In this document: one piece after another, positions 17,126-26,883 of the stretch
Layout of the letters: every line of letters begins with the position of its first letter
Numbering within the stretch: the first letter of the stretch is position 1
DNA from: Labilibaculum manganireducens
GTDB lineage: Bacteria; Bacteroidota; Bacteroidia; Bacteroidales; Marinifilaceae
DNA: 64,000 bases
Assembly: GCF_002843385.1 (NCBI RefSeq)
Contig: NZ_MVDE01000009.1
Location: 1 to 64,000 of the forward strand
Direction of reading: 5' to 3'
Program-made: the position numbers and the translations under genes
Notes under the pieces: model-generated
What the model was told of the DNA's origin: nothing
Databases searched by the model: none
What the model saw: only the letters and a program-made list of their open reading frames with translations

Positions 17126-19489
17126 TTATTGCTTAACAGTTCTTACACCAAATACCGGTCCTGCTCTATGCCCTTCGTGAGGTTTAAATGTAACCAACAC
17201 TTTATCTTTGGTCATGCAAATATCATCGGGCAATTGGTATAAGATATCAACGAATTCACCCGGCTTTTTATCTGCGATATTTTCTGTAGCAAGTAATTTT
17301 CCGTCAATCAAGATATCAAATGTTTTAGCACCGGTACTTCCGCCCCAATATTCAACAGCCAAAGCCAATCGATTTCCTTTCATCAATCCCATTTCGAAGG
17401 ACATTACACCACCTCTGTTAACAACACGGGATCTTTTATTTTTTATCACATCAACGGATGATTTTTCGCTTGTAAAATTATGATCCCGTTCGGGCTGCAT
17501 TTCTCCTGGTTGGAAAAAGTCAACTGTCATTTCTTCCAATTTCTTTTTCTGTGCTTGTTTAGCTTGGTATTCCTTTTGGTATTTCGCCCATGATTCCTGG
17601 TTGAAAATATCAAAATATACAGAATACCTTACATCATGCACTTTATAGAATGGCTTCAAAACAAAATCATGCAAATATCCAACCGAGTCGGTTTTGAATG
17701 TATTTACTTCTCCTTCAACAGAACTCAACCAATTCGAAGGATCTCTATCTTCTGTCATAATTACAGGCACATACATTGCATCAGTTGCTTTTGGATCGTC
17801 TTCCGGGCCCAATTCACCAGCCATTACCATCGGACCATACATAACCGCAACACGGTTGCTGTCATCAGGCATGGTTTCCAAACGAAGTGAAAAAGGCATC
17901 TTATATTCCAATACATCTCCATTTTTCCAGGTTCTTTCAATGGAAATAAAACTTTGCGGCTTTTGATCAACAGATATCTTTTCCTTATTGATATAAATCT
18001 CCACACCATTTTCTGCCCATTTTGGGTAGCGTAACTTAAGTACAAATTTGCTTGGTTTTTCGCAGTTAAACTCCAATTTTGTTCCTTGTTCTTCTGGGTA
18101 AACAGTTGTCTGTTTTACAATCACACCTTTGCTTTTCCAGTTTAATTGAGAACCAATAAATTGAGTCACATATAATTCATTATTGTTGTGAAAATAAATG
18201 TTTGCTCCATATTTTGAATGATTCTCCATTCCTGTGCCCACACAACATGTAAACCAATACGGATCCTGATATACCTTATGACCACCCATTTCCAATGACA
18301 AATTATAGATCACCCGACCATCAACAGGGTGCTGAGAGGATAAAATATGATTGAATAATGCTCTTTCATAGAAATCGGCAACTTCAGGAGCGGCATCCCA
18401 CTCAAAAAGATGACGGGACAGCTTCAACATATTGTACACATTACATGTTTCAGTGGTATTTTGACTAAGGCGGTTGCGCAAATGATCCGACTCCCCAAAA
18501 TACTCATGATTGCAATTACCTCCTGTAACATAGGAGTGATGATTTACAACACGATCCCAGAAAAACTCAGCCGATTCTCTATCAGACAAATCCCCGGTAA
18601 GCTCATAACGACGTGCACATCCAACTAATTTTGGAATTTGTGTATTCGCGTGTATTCCCGGCAAAATATCAACATGATGAGCCAAAGAATCAAGCACCTT
18701 TTTGTGATGAAAAACCTTAGACAGCTGCAGATATTTCTCATTCTTGGTTAATCCATAAAGATCAGCCAACGACTCATTAATTCCTCCATGCTCACAATCC
18801 AGCATGTTCTGAATTTGTTCATCATTTAAGTCTTTTACAATGGTTATTAACCAATCTGCAAATTTTATATTGATTTGTAAAGCCTTCTTATTCCCGCATA
18901 AATTATAAGCATCAGTCAAACCAGCCATCACTTTATGCTCGGTATAATAGGGCACCCAAATTCCATTCAAATCAAATCCTTTCGAACGTATATCTCCTTT
19001 TGCTACTTCTTCTTCAAGAATATGCTTTCCGTCAGGGAAAGCACCTATATATCCCTCACCATCAGCATTCTGACAAGCTTCCAATTCATCAACAATGTAG
19101 TTAACCCGGTCAAGAAAACGCTTGTCGTTTGTTGAATTATACATTAAGGCACAGGCACTTAAATAATGCCCTAAGCTATGTCCTGCTATTGTATTTGCCT
19201 CCCAGCCATCATAATGCTCTGCTTTAGGCTGAAGACCTGCTTCGATCCGAAATTTTGCCAGCAATCTGTCTGGTTCATAATTCAACAAGCTCTGCACATT
19301 TAATTCCATGGCCTTTTCGAAAGGTCCATCAAGCAATTTAACATCCTTTAAATCAAATGGCAGTACTTTAAATTCAACCACTTCAGGACCGTTCGTGCTT
19401 ATCCGATTATCTTCGATACCTGAGCAAGAAGATAATCCAACTCCAATACAAATTGAAAAGAATAAAGCACTACAAAAATCGAATCTCAT
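17126..19489 (-). CDS. GH146-type beta-L-arabinofuranosidase lipoprotein
   Basis: A 787-residue lipoprotein (lipobox Cys22, LSSC) of the DUF1680 superfamily. The block LLAKFRIEAGLQPKAE, the segment GHSLGHYLSACALMYN, TETCNVYNML and WFTCCVGTGMENHSKYG are typical of the GH146 branch. Predicted zinc and catalytic residues are Glu347, Cys349, Cys415 and Cys416, equivalent to Glu338, Cys340, Cys417 and Cys418 of HypBA1. The retaining cysteine glycosidase would cut terminal beta-L-arabinofuranosyl bonds. A C-terminal beta domain (about 650-787) follows. It is the third of three DUF1680 enzymes in one operon and starts 41 bp after the second, just before a strong terminator. The GH146 versus GH127 call is by motif resemblance. 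Confidence 0.9.
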   Translation of the reverse strand: MRFDFCSALFFSICIGVGLSSCSGIEDNRISTNGPEVVEFKVLPFDLKDVKLLDGPFEKAMELNVQSLLNYEPDRLLAKFRIEAGLQPKAEHYDGWEANTIAGHSLGHYLSACALMYNSTNDKRFLDRVNYIVDELEACQNADGEGYIGAFPDGKHILEEEVAKGDIRSKGFDLNGIWVPYYTEHKVMAGLTDAYNLCGNKKALQINIKFADWLITIVKDLNDEQIQNMLDCEHGGINESLADLYGLTKNEKYLQLSKVFHHKKVLDSLAHHVDILPGIHANTQIPKLVGCARRYELTGDLSDRESAEFFWDRVVNHHSYVTGGNCNHEYFGESDHLRNRLSQNTTETCNVYNMLKLSRHLFEWDAAPEVADFYERALFNHILSSQHPVDGRVIYNLSLEMGGHKVYQDPYWFTCCVGTGMENHSKYGANIYFHNNNELYVTQFIGSQLNWKSKGVIVKQTTVYPEEQGTKLEFNCEKPSKFVLKLRYPKWAENGVEIYINKEKISVDQKPQSFISIERTWKNGDVLEYKMPFSLRLETMPDDSNRVAVMYGPMVMAGELGPEDDPKATDAMYVPVIMTEDRDPSNWLSSVEGEVNTFKTDSVGYLHDFVLKPFYKVHDVRYSVYFDIFNQESWAKYQKEYQAKQAQKKKLEEMTVDFFQPGEMQPERDHNFTSEKSSVDVIKNKRSRVVNRGGVMSFEMGLMKGNRLALAVEYWGGSTGAKTFDILIDGKLLATENIADKKPGEFVDILYQLPDDICMTKDKVLVTFKPHEGHRAGPVFGVRTVKQ

Positions 19490-19530
19490 ATTTTAATAAT
19501 TATATAGTTATCAGAAAATTACAGTCTCAA

Positions 19531-21936
19531 TTATTTTACTTTCCATTCCAAAATACCACCCGACTCGTCTTTTTGCAGTTGAGCCGTAATTCGAAGTGCT
19601 TTTGTTTTTACAGGCTTAAAATTCACTGTATTGTATTTATCAAGTTCCACTGTAAAAGCATCGCTTGTTTCAACAGGAACCCATTTCCCCTTGCTGTCTT
19701 TGTATAATAATGACCATTTTTCGGGCACCTTATAATTGCCGTCGTAGTGATCCATATTAAGCCAATAAACCGATGACTGAGACAATACAACAGGTTCTTT
19801 AAATTCATAATCAACAGTTTCCTCCGATCCTTCTTTCTGCCACCAGTAGAAATATGATTTATCGGTATCACCTGAATTCTTAGGTGTAAACCCATCATTC
19901 AAACCCGGAGCCCAATCTGTTGATGAAAATGCCTTGGCCGAATCTGCAGGTGAATAAGCTGGTTTTACGATAACCGATTCTTCAGCGGAAGGCAGCCAAA
20001 CCAACATATTTGCTGTTCCCCGATTGTTCCATGCATAATATGGAATGGCTTTAAGATTTGCAGGTTCAATTGTTTTTGCATCTCCCGATTGACTTACCCT
20101 GCTTGCTTTCATTGTAAGTGTTACCACCCCACCTAAAAGGTTTTCTTCAAATTGAGAACTCACCTTTGCATCCGGCGATACAAACTCATCGAATAAATAC
20201 GCATTATTGTTGTCTTTATCCTCGAAGCAATACATTATTGGACCACGTTGGTAAGCCAATTTGTTATGATCATTGATCACCTTTTCACTGGCTTTAATTT
20301 TGCGCACAGGCATTGGAAATTCAACTTCTATCTGATCTCCCGCATCCCACTTTTCTCTCAAAATGGCATAACCATTCACCATTTCGGGTGATTTCTTCTT
20401 TCCATTTACTTTAATGGTATAAGTATCAGTACTATTTTCAACAAAGTGATACAAATCAGATGGTACAGGTTGATTTTGTGCCCATCCCGGAATGCGAATT
20501 TTCAGACCAATACGTTCATTTGTCTTTTTATCAACTGAAATTGTAAGCTTACCACTCCAAGGGTATTGTGTTTTTTGTGACAGACTCAGGGTATCCTTTC
20601 CTACCGCAATGTCAGCATGACCTTCAGAAAATAAATTTACATACACAGAATGTTCATCAGTAGTATAAACATAACCTGGTATCGAGGCCATAAACCGGGT
20701 GATATTGCCCGGACAACAAGCACATCCAAACCAAGGTGCACGATCATGATTATGAACAGATTCAAGAGGATTATCGTAGAAAAATTTATCGCCGCTTAAG
20801 GATACACCCGAAATCACTCCGTTGTACAACACACGTTCAAGTACATCGTAGTATTTTGAATTTCCATCATTCAGAAACAAACGGTAGTTCCAGTAAACAT
20901 TTGATATCGAAGCACAAGTCTCACAATAATCAGTCATGTTAGGCAATTCGTAATTCGGGCCAAAGCCTTCACCTTGAGCACGGGAACCAATTCCACCAGT
21001 AATGTATAATTTTTTCGAAACCACATTTTCCCAAACACATTTGGTGGCTTCCATCAATTGCTTATCGTGCATCAAGGAAGCAACATCAGTTACACCTGAG
21101 TAGAGATATCCCAAACGAACAGCATGACCAACTGCTTCATCCTGTTCCACAATTGGTTTGTGGTCCTGACTGTATTCGCTCAATTTGTGACCGTCGGTAC
21201 CCTTACCTGTTTCGTCGATAAAAAATCGTGCCAGTTTAAGGTATTTTTCATCATTTGTAACCCGATATAATTTTACCAAAGCCATCTCCACAATCGGATG
21301 CCCTGATGGAACTTTCTTTTGTCCTTCGCCCGGGCCGAAAACCTGATTCACCAAATCAGCATTTTTAATCGCAATAGTAAGTAAGGAACGTTTTCCTGTT
21401 GCCTGATAATGAGCAACTGCAGCTTCGTACAAGTGACCACAGTTATAAAGTTCGTGACTGTTTAACCGATCCCAGCGCCCTTTTCCGTACCAGCCTTTTA
21501 AACGCTCACATTTGTTGGTTAAGCAAGTGTACAGGTAACCATCCTCTTCTTGTCCTGCTCCAATTAAAGTAATCAGGCTGTCCAAATAATGGTCTAATTT
21601 AGCATCGTACTCTACAGCCAGCGTATATGAAGCTCCTTCCAGCACCTTATAAACATCCGTATCATCAAATGGAAAATCACCTTGGTGTTCTCCTTTGATC
21701 AAACCTCCGGCAAGAGCAAAATTATCCATTCGCCCGGTCTCTTCACACTTTTTAAATGCTGATGGAATTGACACCGTTCTGTTAATTTCAATTTTAGGAG
21801 CCCAAAACTGATCATTTAAATGAACAGAGGTAAAGGGAACCGGATTTAAATGTCCTACAGTTTCATTCTCCTTTTTAGCACAAGAAAATGCAAGAAAACC
21901 AAACAATATCAGGAAACTATAATATCTTAATTTCAT
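19531..21936 (-). CDS. GH127 beta-L-arabinofuranosidase lipoprotein (copy 2)
   Basis: I chose the ATG at 21936 (801 residues) because it opens a lipoprotein signal (lipobox Cys19, AFSC); the longer frame to 21990 adds 18 residues and overlaps the previous gene. The catalytic alpha/alpha barrel shows FPFDDTDVYKVLEGAS, a YCETCASI motif (Glu339, Cys341) and FGCACCPGN (Cys407, Cys408), the zinc and nucleophile set of GH127. Beta domains follow, and the last 100 residues resemble a discoidin-like carbohydrate-binding module (VYWLNMDHYDG). It would release beta-L-arabinofuranose at the periplasm or cell surface. It is closely related to the gene just upstream, so a tandem duplication is likely. Confidence 0.94.
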   Translation of the reverse strand: MKLRYYSFLILFGFLAFSCAKKENETVGHLNPVPFTSVHLNDQFWAPKIEINRTVSIPSAFKKCEETGRMDNFALAGGLIKGEHQGDFPFDDTDVYKVLEGASYTLAVEYDAKLDHYLDSLITLIGAGQEEDGYLYTCLTNKCERLKGWYGKGRWDRLNSHELYNCGHLYEAAVAHYQATGKRSLLTIAIKNADLVNQVFGPGEGQKKVPSGHPIVEMALVKLYRVTNDEKYLKLARFFIDETGKGTDGHKLSEYSQDHKPIVEQDEAVGHAVRLGYLYSGVTDVASLMHDKQLMEATKCVWENVVSKKLYITGGIGSRAQGEGFGPNYELPNMTDYCETCASISNVYWNYRLFLNDGNSKYYDVLERVLYNGVISGVSLSGDKFFYDNPLESVHNHDRAPWFGCACCPGNITRFMASIPGYVYTTDEHSVYVNLFSEGHADIAVGKDTLSLSQKTQYPWSGKLTISVDKKTNERIGLKIRIPGWAQNQPVPSDLYHFVENSTDTYTIKVNGKKKSPEMVNGYAILREKWDAGDQIEVEFPMPVRKIKASEKVINDHNKLAYQRGPIMYCFEDKDNNNAYLFDEFVSPDAKVSSQFEENLLGGVVTLTMKASRVSQSGDAKTIEPANLKAIPYYAWNNRGTANMLVWLPSAEESVIVKPAYSPADSAKAFSSTDWAPGLNDGFTPKNSGDTDKSYFYWWQKEGSEETVDYEFKEPVVLSQSSVYWLNMDHYDGNYKVPEKWSLLYKDSKGKWVPVETSDAFTVELDKYNTVNFKPVKTKALRITAQLQKDESGGILEWKVK

Positions 21937-21974
21937 TATATATCTATATTTAGTATGAAAATTCGGTATCGGAA

Positions 21975-24386
21975 CTATTCCAATTCCCATTCGAAAATTC
22001 CTGACGCGTTTTTTTCAGGCAATTTCACTTCAAGTTTTATTGCAGTGGTCTTCACTGCTTTGAATGAAACTTTGCTGGGAACATCTTTTGTTACAGTGTA
22101 GGGTTCATTATTCTCAACAGGCATCCACTCACTGTCTTTATTTTTATAGTAGATTTTCCACTCTTTTGGAATACGGCAACCGCCCCAAGGAGCATCATCA
22201 TACCAATAAACTGTTGAACCACTTACAGTTTCCTCACCGTCAAATTCGTATGAAATCCATTCTGTGGTTCCTTCTTTAGGCCACCAATGGTAATAAGGTA
22301 CAGCTTGAGCCTTACCATTTTTAGGGATGAGTTGGTCGTTAACCGCACTAATTGCTTTCACCAAATGCGAGGCATTAACTTTACTTTCGGAAGCAAGAGT
22401 GGGTTGCTGCATGGGACGACTTGTACTTAAATCGTTGGAAAGCCAGACTGTCATTTCACCGCTTCCACGATGAGCCCAGGCATAGTAAGGAATCATGTTC
22501 AATTGAACATCTTTTACTTCGATTTTACCTTGTTTGTTGTAATTAAGTACCTGAGCATCGGTATGAATCATATTGATGCCATAAAGCAAGTCTTGTTTGT
22601 TTTCAACAGTAAATACCGGTTTTTGTGGAATAACAGCACTCAATACACTATAATCATTATCAGGCCACTCAGCACAATAAACTACCGGACCGCACTCAAT
22701 TGCAACTCTGCCCTGATCTGCCTCTACCAATGGATGGGCTTTTACGGTACGCGGTTCCATATCGAAATGAACTTCAACCTTGTCGCCTTTACGCCAAGTA
22801 CGACAGATGGTGAAATAACCATTTTTAAGTTGACTTGTAACAGACTGCCCGTTTACTTTAACTGAATATGATAATTTTTTGTTATCGGTGAAAGTATATA
22901 AATCACTTGGTACTACCTGACCTAACACCCATCCCGGAATACGGATTTTAAGGTTGAAGTTTTGTTTTTTCTTTGGATTTACATCCAGATTAATATCACC
23001 AACCCAAGGATAATTGGTTGTTTGTTTCAATACTACCGGTTTTCCATCTACCTTAATTTCCGAATTATTTGACATGAACAGATTTACATACAAATCACTT
23101 TTATGCACTGCATAAATATATCCGGGAACAGAAGGAATAAAGCGGCAAATATTTGACGGACAACAGGCACAGCCAAACCATGGCCGGCGTTGGTGCTGAC
23201 CAATTGATTCAAGAGGATTTGGATAGAAAAATCCATCGCCTTCCAATGAAACACCACTAATCAACCCATTATAAAGAGTGCGTTCCAGTACATCGTAGTA
23301 TTTTGATTCGCCATGAAGCAGAAATAATCTGTAATTGAGATAAACATTTCCGATGGCAGCACAGGTTTCACAATACGCCGACATATTAGGCAACTGATAA
23401 TTTTCACCAAAAGCCTCACCATGCCCTGTAGCACCAATACCTCCTGTGATGTATAATTTTTTGCCCACAATGTTTTCCCAAATTCTATCGATGGCGTTTA
23501 CATAGGTAGTATCACCGGTAAGTGCAGCCACATCGGCCATGCCGGTATACATATAGGCAGCACGAACGGCATGCCCAACAGCTTCGTCCTGTTCCAAAAC
23601 GGGTTTGTGCGACTGGCTGTATTCACTTTTTATTGTGGTGTAACCACGCTTATCGAGCAGGAACTTTGCAAAGTCCAGATATTTCTGTTCGCCCGTTGCA
23701 ACATATAGTTTTGATAAAGCCATTTCTGCAATCTGATGACCTGGAACTACTGTTACCTGTCCGGGTTTATCGCCAACTTCCCTTACGGCACAATCGGCAT
23801 ACTTTTTCGCGATATCTAAAAAATTTGTTTTCCCAGTTGCCTGATAATGTGCCAATGCACCCTCAACCATATGTCCCAGATTGTACAACTCATGGCTAAG
23901 GTCTTCCTCTTTTTCCCAACGTTTGGTTCCTGCCCATTCATGCGGATGTGCAGGGTTCATTGTCCGGGAAGTGTATAAGTATCCATCTGCCTCCTGCGCA
24001 GCGGCCACAATTGTCAGCACACTGTCAATATATTTGTCTAATTTTTTATCCGGAAAAGTCTGCATTGAATAGCTTGCTCCTTCAATGGTTTTATACACAT
24101 CGGTATCATCAAATGAAAAGCCTTCCACTTTAATCGTATCACTTGGATGTGCTGCCTTAATAAAGTTTTCATATCGACCCGTTTCTTCACACTTACTAAA
24201 AGCCAATGGAATAGTCACTTCACGACTTGCTTTCAGTCTTTGTCCCCAAAACGAATCTGTAACTTTTACTGAAGTAAAAGGAACAGGAGAAATGGGATAT
24301 CCACCTGTTTTATTTTTTTCCTGAGCATTTGCAGCAAAACACAAAATGCAAAGTGCAAGTGTTAAAACTCTTTTAATTGTTGTCAT
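21975..24386 (-). CDS. GH127 beta-L-arabinofuranosidase (copy 1)
   Basis: An 803-residue secreted enzyme with signal peptide cut near ANAQ. It has the same order as the downstream copy: N-terminal VPFTSVKVTDSFWGQRL, DTDVYKTIEGAS, YCETCAAIGN (Glu340, Cys342), FGCACCPSN (Cys408, Cys409), beta domains, and a C-terminal discoidin-like module with VYWYDDAPWGG and the ending GIFEWELE. The four residues match the zinc site of the known family member HypBA1, whose nucleophile is the first cysteine of the CC pair. Here the signal peptide lacks a lipobox, so this copy may be periplasmic or free while copy 2 is lipid-anchored. It heads the GH127-GH127-GH146 run, 38 bp before copy 2. Confidence 0.94.
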   Translation of the reverse strand: MTTIKRVLTLALCILCFAANAQEKNKTGGYPISPVPFTSVKVTDSFWGQRLKASREVTIPLAFSKCEETGRYENFIKAAHPSDTIKVEGFSFDDTDVYKTIEGASYSMQTFPDKKLDKYIDSVLTIVAAAQEADGYLYTSRTMNPAHPHEWAGTKRWEKEEDLSHELYNLGHMVEGALAHYQATGKTNFLDIAKKYADCAVREVGDKPGQVTVVPGHQIAEMALSKLYVATGEQKYLDFAKFLLDKRGYTTIKSEYSQSHKPVLEQDEAVGHAVRAAYMYTGMADVAALTGDTTYVNAIDRIWENIVGKKLYITGGIGATGHGEAFGENYQLPNMSAYCETCAAIGNVYLNYRLFLLHGESKYYDVLERTLYNGLISGVSLEGDGFFYPNPLESIGQHQRRPWFGCACCPSNICRFIPSVPGYIYAVHKSDLYVNLFMSNNSEIKVDGKPVVLKQTTNYPWVGDINLDVNPKKKQNFNLKIRIPGWVLGQVVPSDLYTFTDNKKLSYSVKVNGQSVTSQLKNGYFTICRTWRKGDKVEVHFDMEPRTVKAHPLVEADQGRVAIECGPVVYCAEWPDNDYSVLSAVIPQKPVFTVENKQDLLYGINMIHTDAQVLNYNKQGKIEVKDVQLNMIPYYAWAHRGSGEMTVWLSNDLSTSRPMQQPTLASESKVNASHLVKAISAVNDQLIPKNGKAQAVPYYHWWPKEGTTEWISYEFDGEETVSGSTVYWYDDAPWGGCRIPKEWKIYYKNKDSEWMPVENNEPYTVTKDVPSKVSFKAVKTTAIKLEVKLPEKNASGIFEWELE

Positions 24387-24435
24387 TGTTATATCCTGTT
24401 TTTTAATATTACTATTTCAGAAATTAATTACTTTT

Positions 24436-24443
24436 CAAATGTA
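24436..24443 (-). promoter_or_regulatory. Candidate -7 box for the GH127/GH146 operon
   Basis: The minus strand reads TACATTTG, an exact TAnnTTTG match, 50 bp before the GH127 start codon. No good TTG -33 box lies 19-21 bp upstream, which is what an activator-dependent promoter would look like. The rest of the 241-bp gap (24387-24627) shows nothing I recognise. Confidence 0.45.
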
Positions 24444-24627
24444 AAATTGTATCGAAATGCTCACATTAAGTTGTCGGTTTGTTCAAAATAATAGTACAAA
24501 TGTTTTTAATTCTTCAATTACATCGATTTATCAAGGCTTTATCCACTCCATTCATAAGAGTAAATATTTTCGCCTTTAATTTTACTGGATTTAACTTATT
24601 GCCGAAAAATAAACTGATTAATGAATA

Positions 24628-26766
24628 TTATTTATCCGGAGATGTAATCTTCATTAATTCAATAATTTCCTGCACGGTTAATGCTTTGTTAAAAAGCTGG
24701 GAATTTGAAATATAACCTGTATAATTCTCTGCGTATGAACCACTTGCGCCAATCAGAATATCACTGTTTTTAACAAATAGATTAATTGGTTGTTGAGTAT
24801 TTATAACACCATCAACATATACCGATTCAACCATTCCATCAAAGCTCAGTGCTATGTGATGCCATTTTGATGCTTCGGGGATTTCTTTATAGGCTAAATC
24901 AACAGATCCATCTCCATGAGCCACAGCTCCAAAATTACTTTTACCATACATTAATGCTGAATAGGAGCCTTGCAGCATATTTTCACGACTATTCCAGGTT
25001 ATCAGGCATTCTCCATCTCCAATTTCAGGATTAAACACCCACGAAGATACAGTATACGGTGAGTTCCAGCTTAAACTGTTAGGAGCAGGTTCACTTAATT
25101 TAAAAAAGCTTTCTCCATCAAAAGAAATTGCTTTTACATTGTCTATATACTTTATTTCGGGAGCACCTTCTTTCATAAAATATCCCCCTAAACTTCCTGA
25201 ATTTTTGAAGGAATAATCAAATGAGTCCATTACGAAATTTTCGACGTCAAAATTCATTAATAAATGATCATCCGTTAAAAGATTATCCTTAGAAGTTTTC
25301 GACAGCAAGGCCAATTCAGGAATTTCAAATAAATCAGGATAAACTTTTAAATTCCATATTGCAGGAAACAATCCTCCTTTTTCAGCTCCGGTTACTGTCA
25401 ATTTAACATAGCGGGTATTTGTATTGTTATCATCAATCATTGGTGACCCACTTTGCCTGTTATTTGTTCTGTCTGAAAATAAAAACCAATTAATGCTGTC
25501 AGAAGAACATTCAATTCTATACTGATAGTAAAAAGTTGAATACTCAAACTGAGTCATTACTCTGGCAACTTTCACTTTTTTGCCCAAATCAATAACCAAT
25601 GATTGAGGGTATGTACTTGATGCCGCCTTCCACATCGTTCCGTTATTATTATCTGTGGCATATTCAGGCAGATATTTATAATCAACCGGGCTATTTGTAT
25701 ATTTTGTTGCCGGTGATTCCAAATGATAATAAGATGTAGCTGTTGTTTTGGCTTTAAAGGCCAAATCTTTTTCAGGGATCTGGTTTTTTCTCAAATAACC
25801 AATTCCTTTATGCGTTGGAATTACCGGAAGAATAGTACTGTCATTCAGGAAATCAAGTCTATCAGCGCAAACTTGTCTGAACTCACCACCAGTACTATGT
25901 GGATTATCATGACGATGATACAGGATATAATAATCACCGCCATCTTTTAAAACCGAATGATGCCCGGGACTATCAATACTTCCGTCCTGATTTGTTTTCA
26001 GTATTGGAGAATTATCTCCGTAGTTAAAGGGACCTACCGGAGAATCAGAATAAGAGTAATGAACTGCATAGCTGCTCAACCTGCAATCGCCTGACGAATA
26101 CATCAGAATATACTTTTCATTGTGTTTTAATAAATAAGCGGCTTCAAATACTTCAGGAATTTGAGTGATTGGAATTGATCCGCTTTCCAATATTGTACAA
26201 TGATCTTTGGGATCAATTTTAGCCCAGCCAAGTCCACCGAAACTAGAACACCAAGTCCCGAAATAGGAATAGATTGATCCATCATCATCCAAAAAATACT
26301 GAGCATCCAAAGCAGGTAACCCCTTAATCGCTGTTCCCACAGGAATAACAGCCTGTCCATTTTTCAGACTTTTCCATGGCCCGATTGGTGAATCAGAAAC
26401 ATAGGCATAAATATTACAGCCATGTTCACAATTCCCCATAAAATAGTAATACTTTCCATCCTTCCCTTTCATCACATCAGGAGCCCAACAATTGGTTAAG
26501 CCATCCGGTAACTCAATATCCATTTCGGTGTTGTACCAATTCACAAAATCTTTACTTACCCAAACCTGTGGTTCTCCCGAAGCCAATTTAATTCCATCGG
26601 TAGTGGAATACAGATAGAAGGTTTCCCCAAATTTTTTAATGGTTGGATCGGCAAAGTAGCCTGGTAGTAATGGGTTATCTATCCCCTTAATTTTATGTCC
26701 TGTTTCCTGTCCATTTAAGCAGAACGGAAATATCAATAGTAAAAGATACAAGCCTTTTTTGAGCAT
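24628..26766 (-). CDS. Modular GH43 glycosidase with discoidin and LamG domains
   Basis: A 712-residue secreted protein (signal peptide ending LNGQ). Residues about 28-320 form a GH43 five-blade propeller: Asp40 in YFADPTI (base), Asp154 in ALDAQYF (pKa modulator) and Glu208 in VFEAAYLL (acid). About 350-475 is an F5/8 discoidin-like module (SLVIDLGKKVKVARV). About 520-705 is a LamG-like domain (SWNSPYTVSSWVFNP, HHIALSFDG). GH43 enzymes remove alpha-L-arabinofuranose, beta-xylose or beta-galactofuranose; alpha-L-arabinofuranosidase is the best fit beside three beta-L-arabinofuranosidases. It would trim alpha-linked caps so that the GH127/GH146 enzymes can act (inference). It lies between a hairpin at 26833-26864 and the GH127 promoter region. 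Confidence 0.9.
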   Translation of the reverse strand: MLKKGLYLLLLIFPFCLNGQETGHKIKGIDNPLLPGYFADPTIKKFGETFYLYSTTDGIKLASGEPQVWVSKDFVNWYNTEMDIELPDGLTNCWAPDVMKGKDGKYYYFMGNCEHGCNIYAYVSDSPIGPWKSLKNGQAVIPVGTAIKGLPALDAQYFLDDDGSIYSYFGTWCSSFGGLGWAKIDPKDHCTILESGSIPITQIPEVFEAAYLLKHNEKYILMYSSGDCRLSSYAVHYSYSDSPVGPFNYGDNSPILKTNQDGSIDSPGHHSVLKDGGDYYILYHRHDNPHSTGGEFRQVCADRLDFLNDSTILPVIPTHKGIGYLRKNQIPEKDLAFKAKTTATSYYHLESPATKYTNSPVDYKYLPEYATDNNNGTMWKAASSTYPQSLVIDLGKKVKVARVMTQFEYSTFYYQYRIECSSDSINWFLFSDRTNNRQSGSPMIDDNNTNTRYVKLTVTGAEKGGLFPAIWNLKVYPDLFEIPELALLSKTSKDNLLTDDHLLMNFDVENFVMDSFDYSFKNSGSLGGYFMKEGAPEIKYIDNVKAISFDGESFFKLSEPAPNSLSWNSPYTVSSWVFNPEIGDGECLITWNSRENMLQGSYSALMYGKSNFGAVAHGDGSVDLAYKEIPEASKWHHIALSFDGMVESVYVDGVINTQQPINLFVKNSDILIGASGSYAENYTGYISNSQLFNKALTVQEIIELMKITSPDK

Positions 26767-26832
26767 GATAATAAATTTTCATCATAAAAAAATAAATACA
26801 AAAGAAATGATAATTCTCTTTTGGAAATAATT

Positions 26833-26864
26833 AGACAGGCGCAGCCAAATGGCTACGCCTGTCT
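26833..26864 (-). terminator. Strong hairpin after the DUF6055-like gene
   Basis: Arms AGACAGGCG (26833-26841) and CGCCTGTCT (26856-26864) pair perfectly, and AGCC/GGCT pairs inside. The following minus-strand sequence AATTATTT is only a weak U-tract. It may end the SusCD-SGBP transcript or lower expression of the downstream GH43. Confidence 0.65.
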
Positions 26865-26883
26865 GTATAGTCTATTATGTATA

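Noticed and set aside
21937-21990. Extra 18 N-terminal residues for the second GH127
   Set aside because: They overlap the previous stop codon and hide a clear lipoprotein signal that begins at 21936.
17126-24386. A mycobacterial-type D-arabinan or RG-II specific system as the function of the DUF1680 cluster
   Set aside because: No D-arabinanase families, no GH78, GH106, GH95 or polysaccharide lyase genes, and the cytosolic pathway is for L-arabinose. RG-II cannot be fully excluded for GH127.
24479-24715. Plus-strand 78-residue frame overlapping the end of the GH43 gene
   Set aside because: It runs antisense into a certain coding region and across the GH127 promoter box; no recognisable motif.
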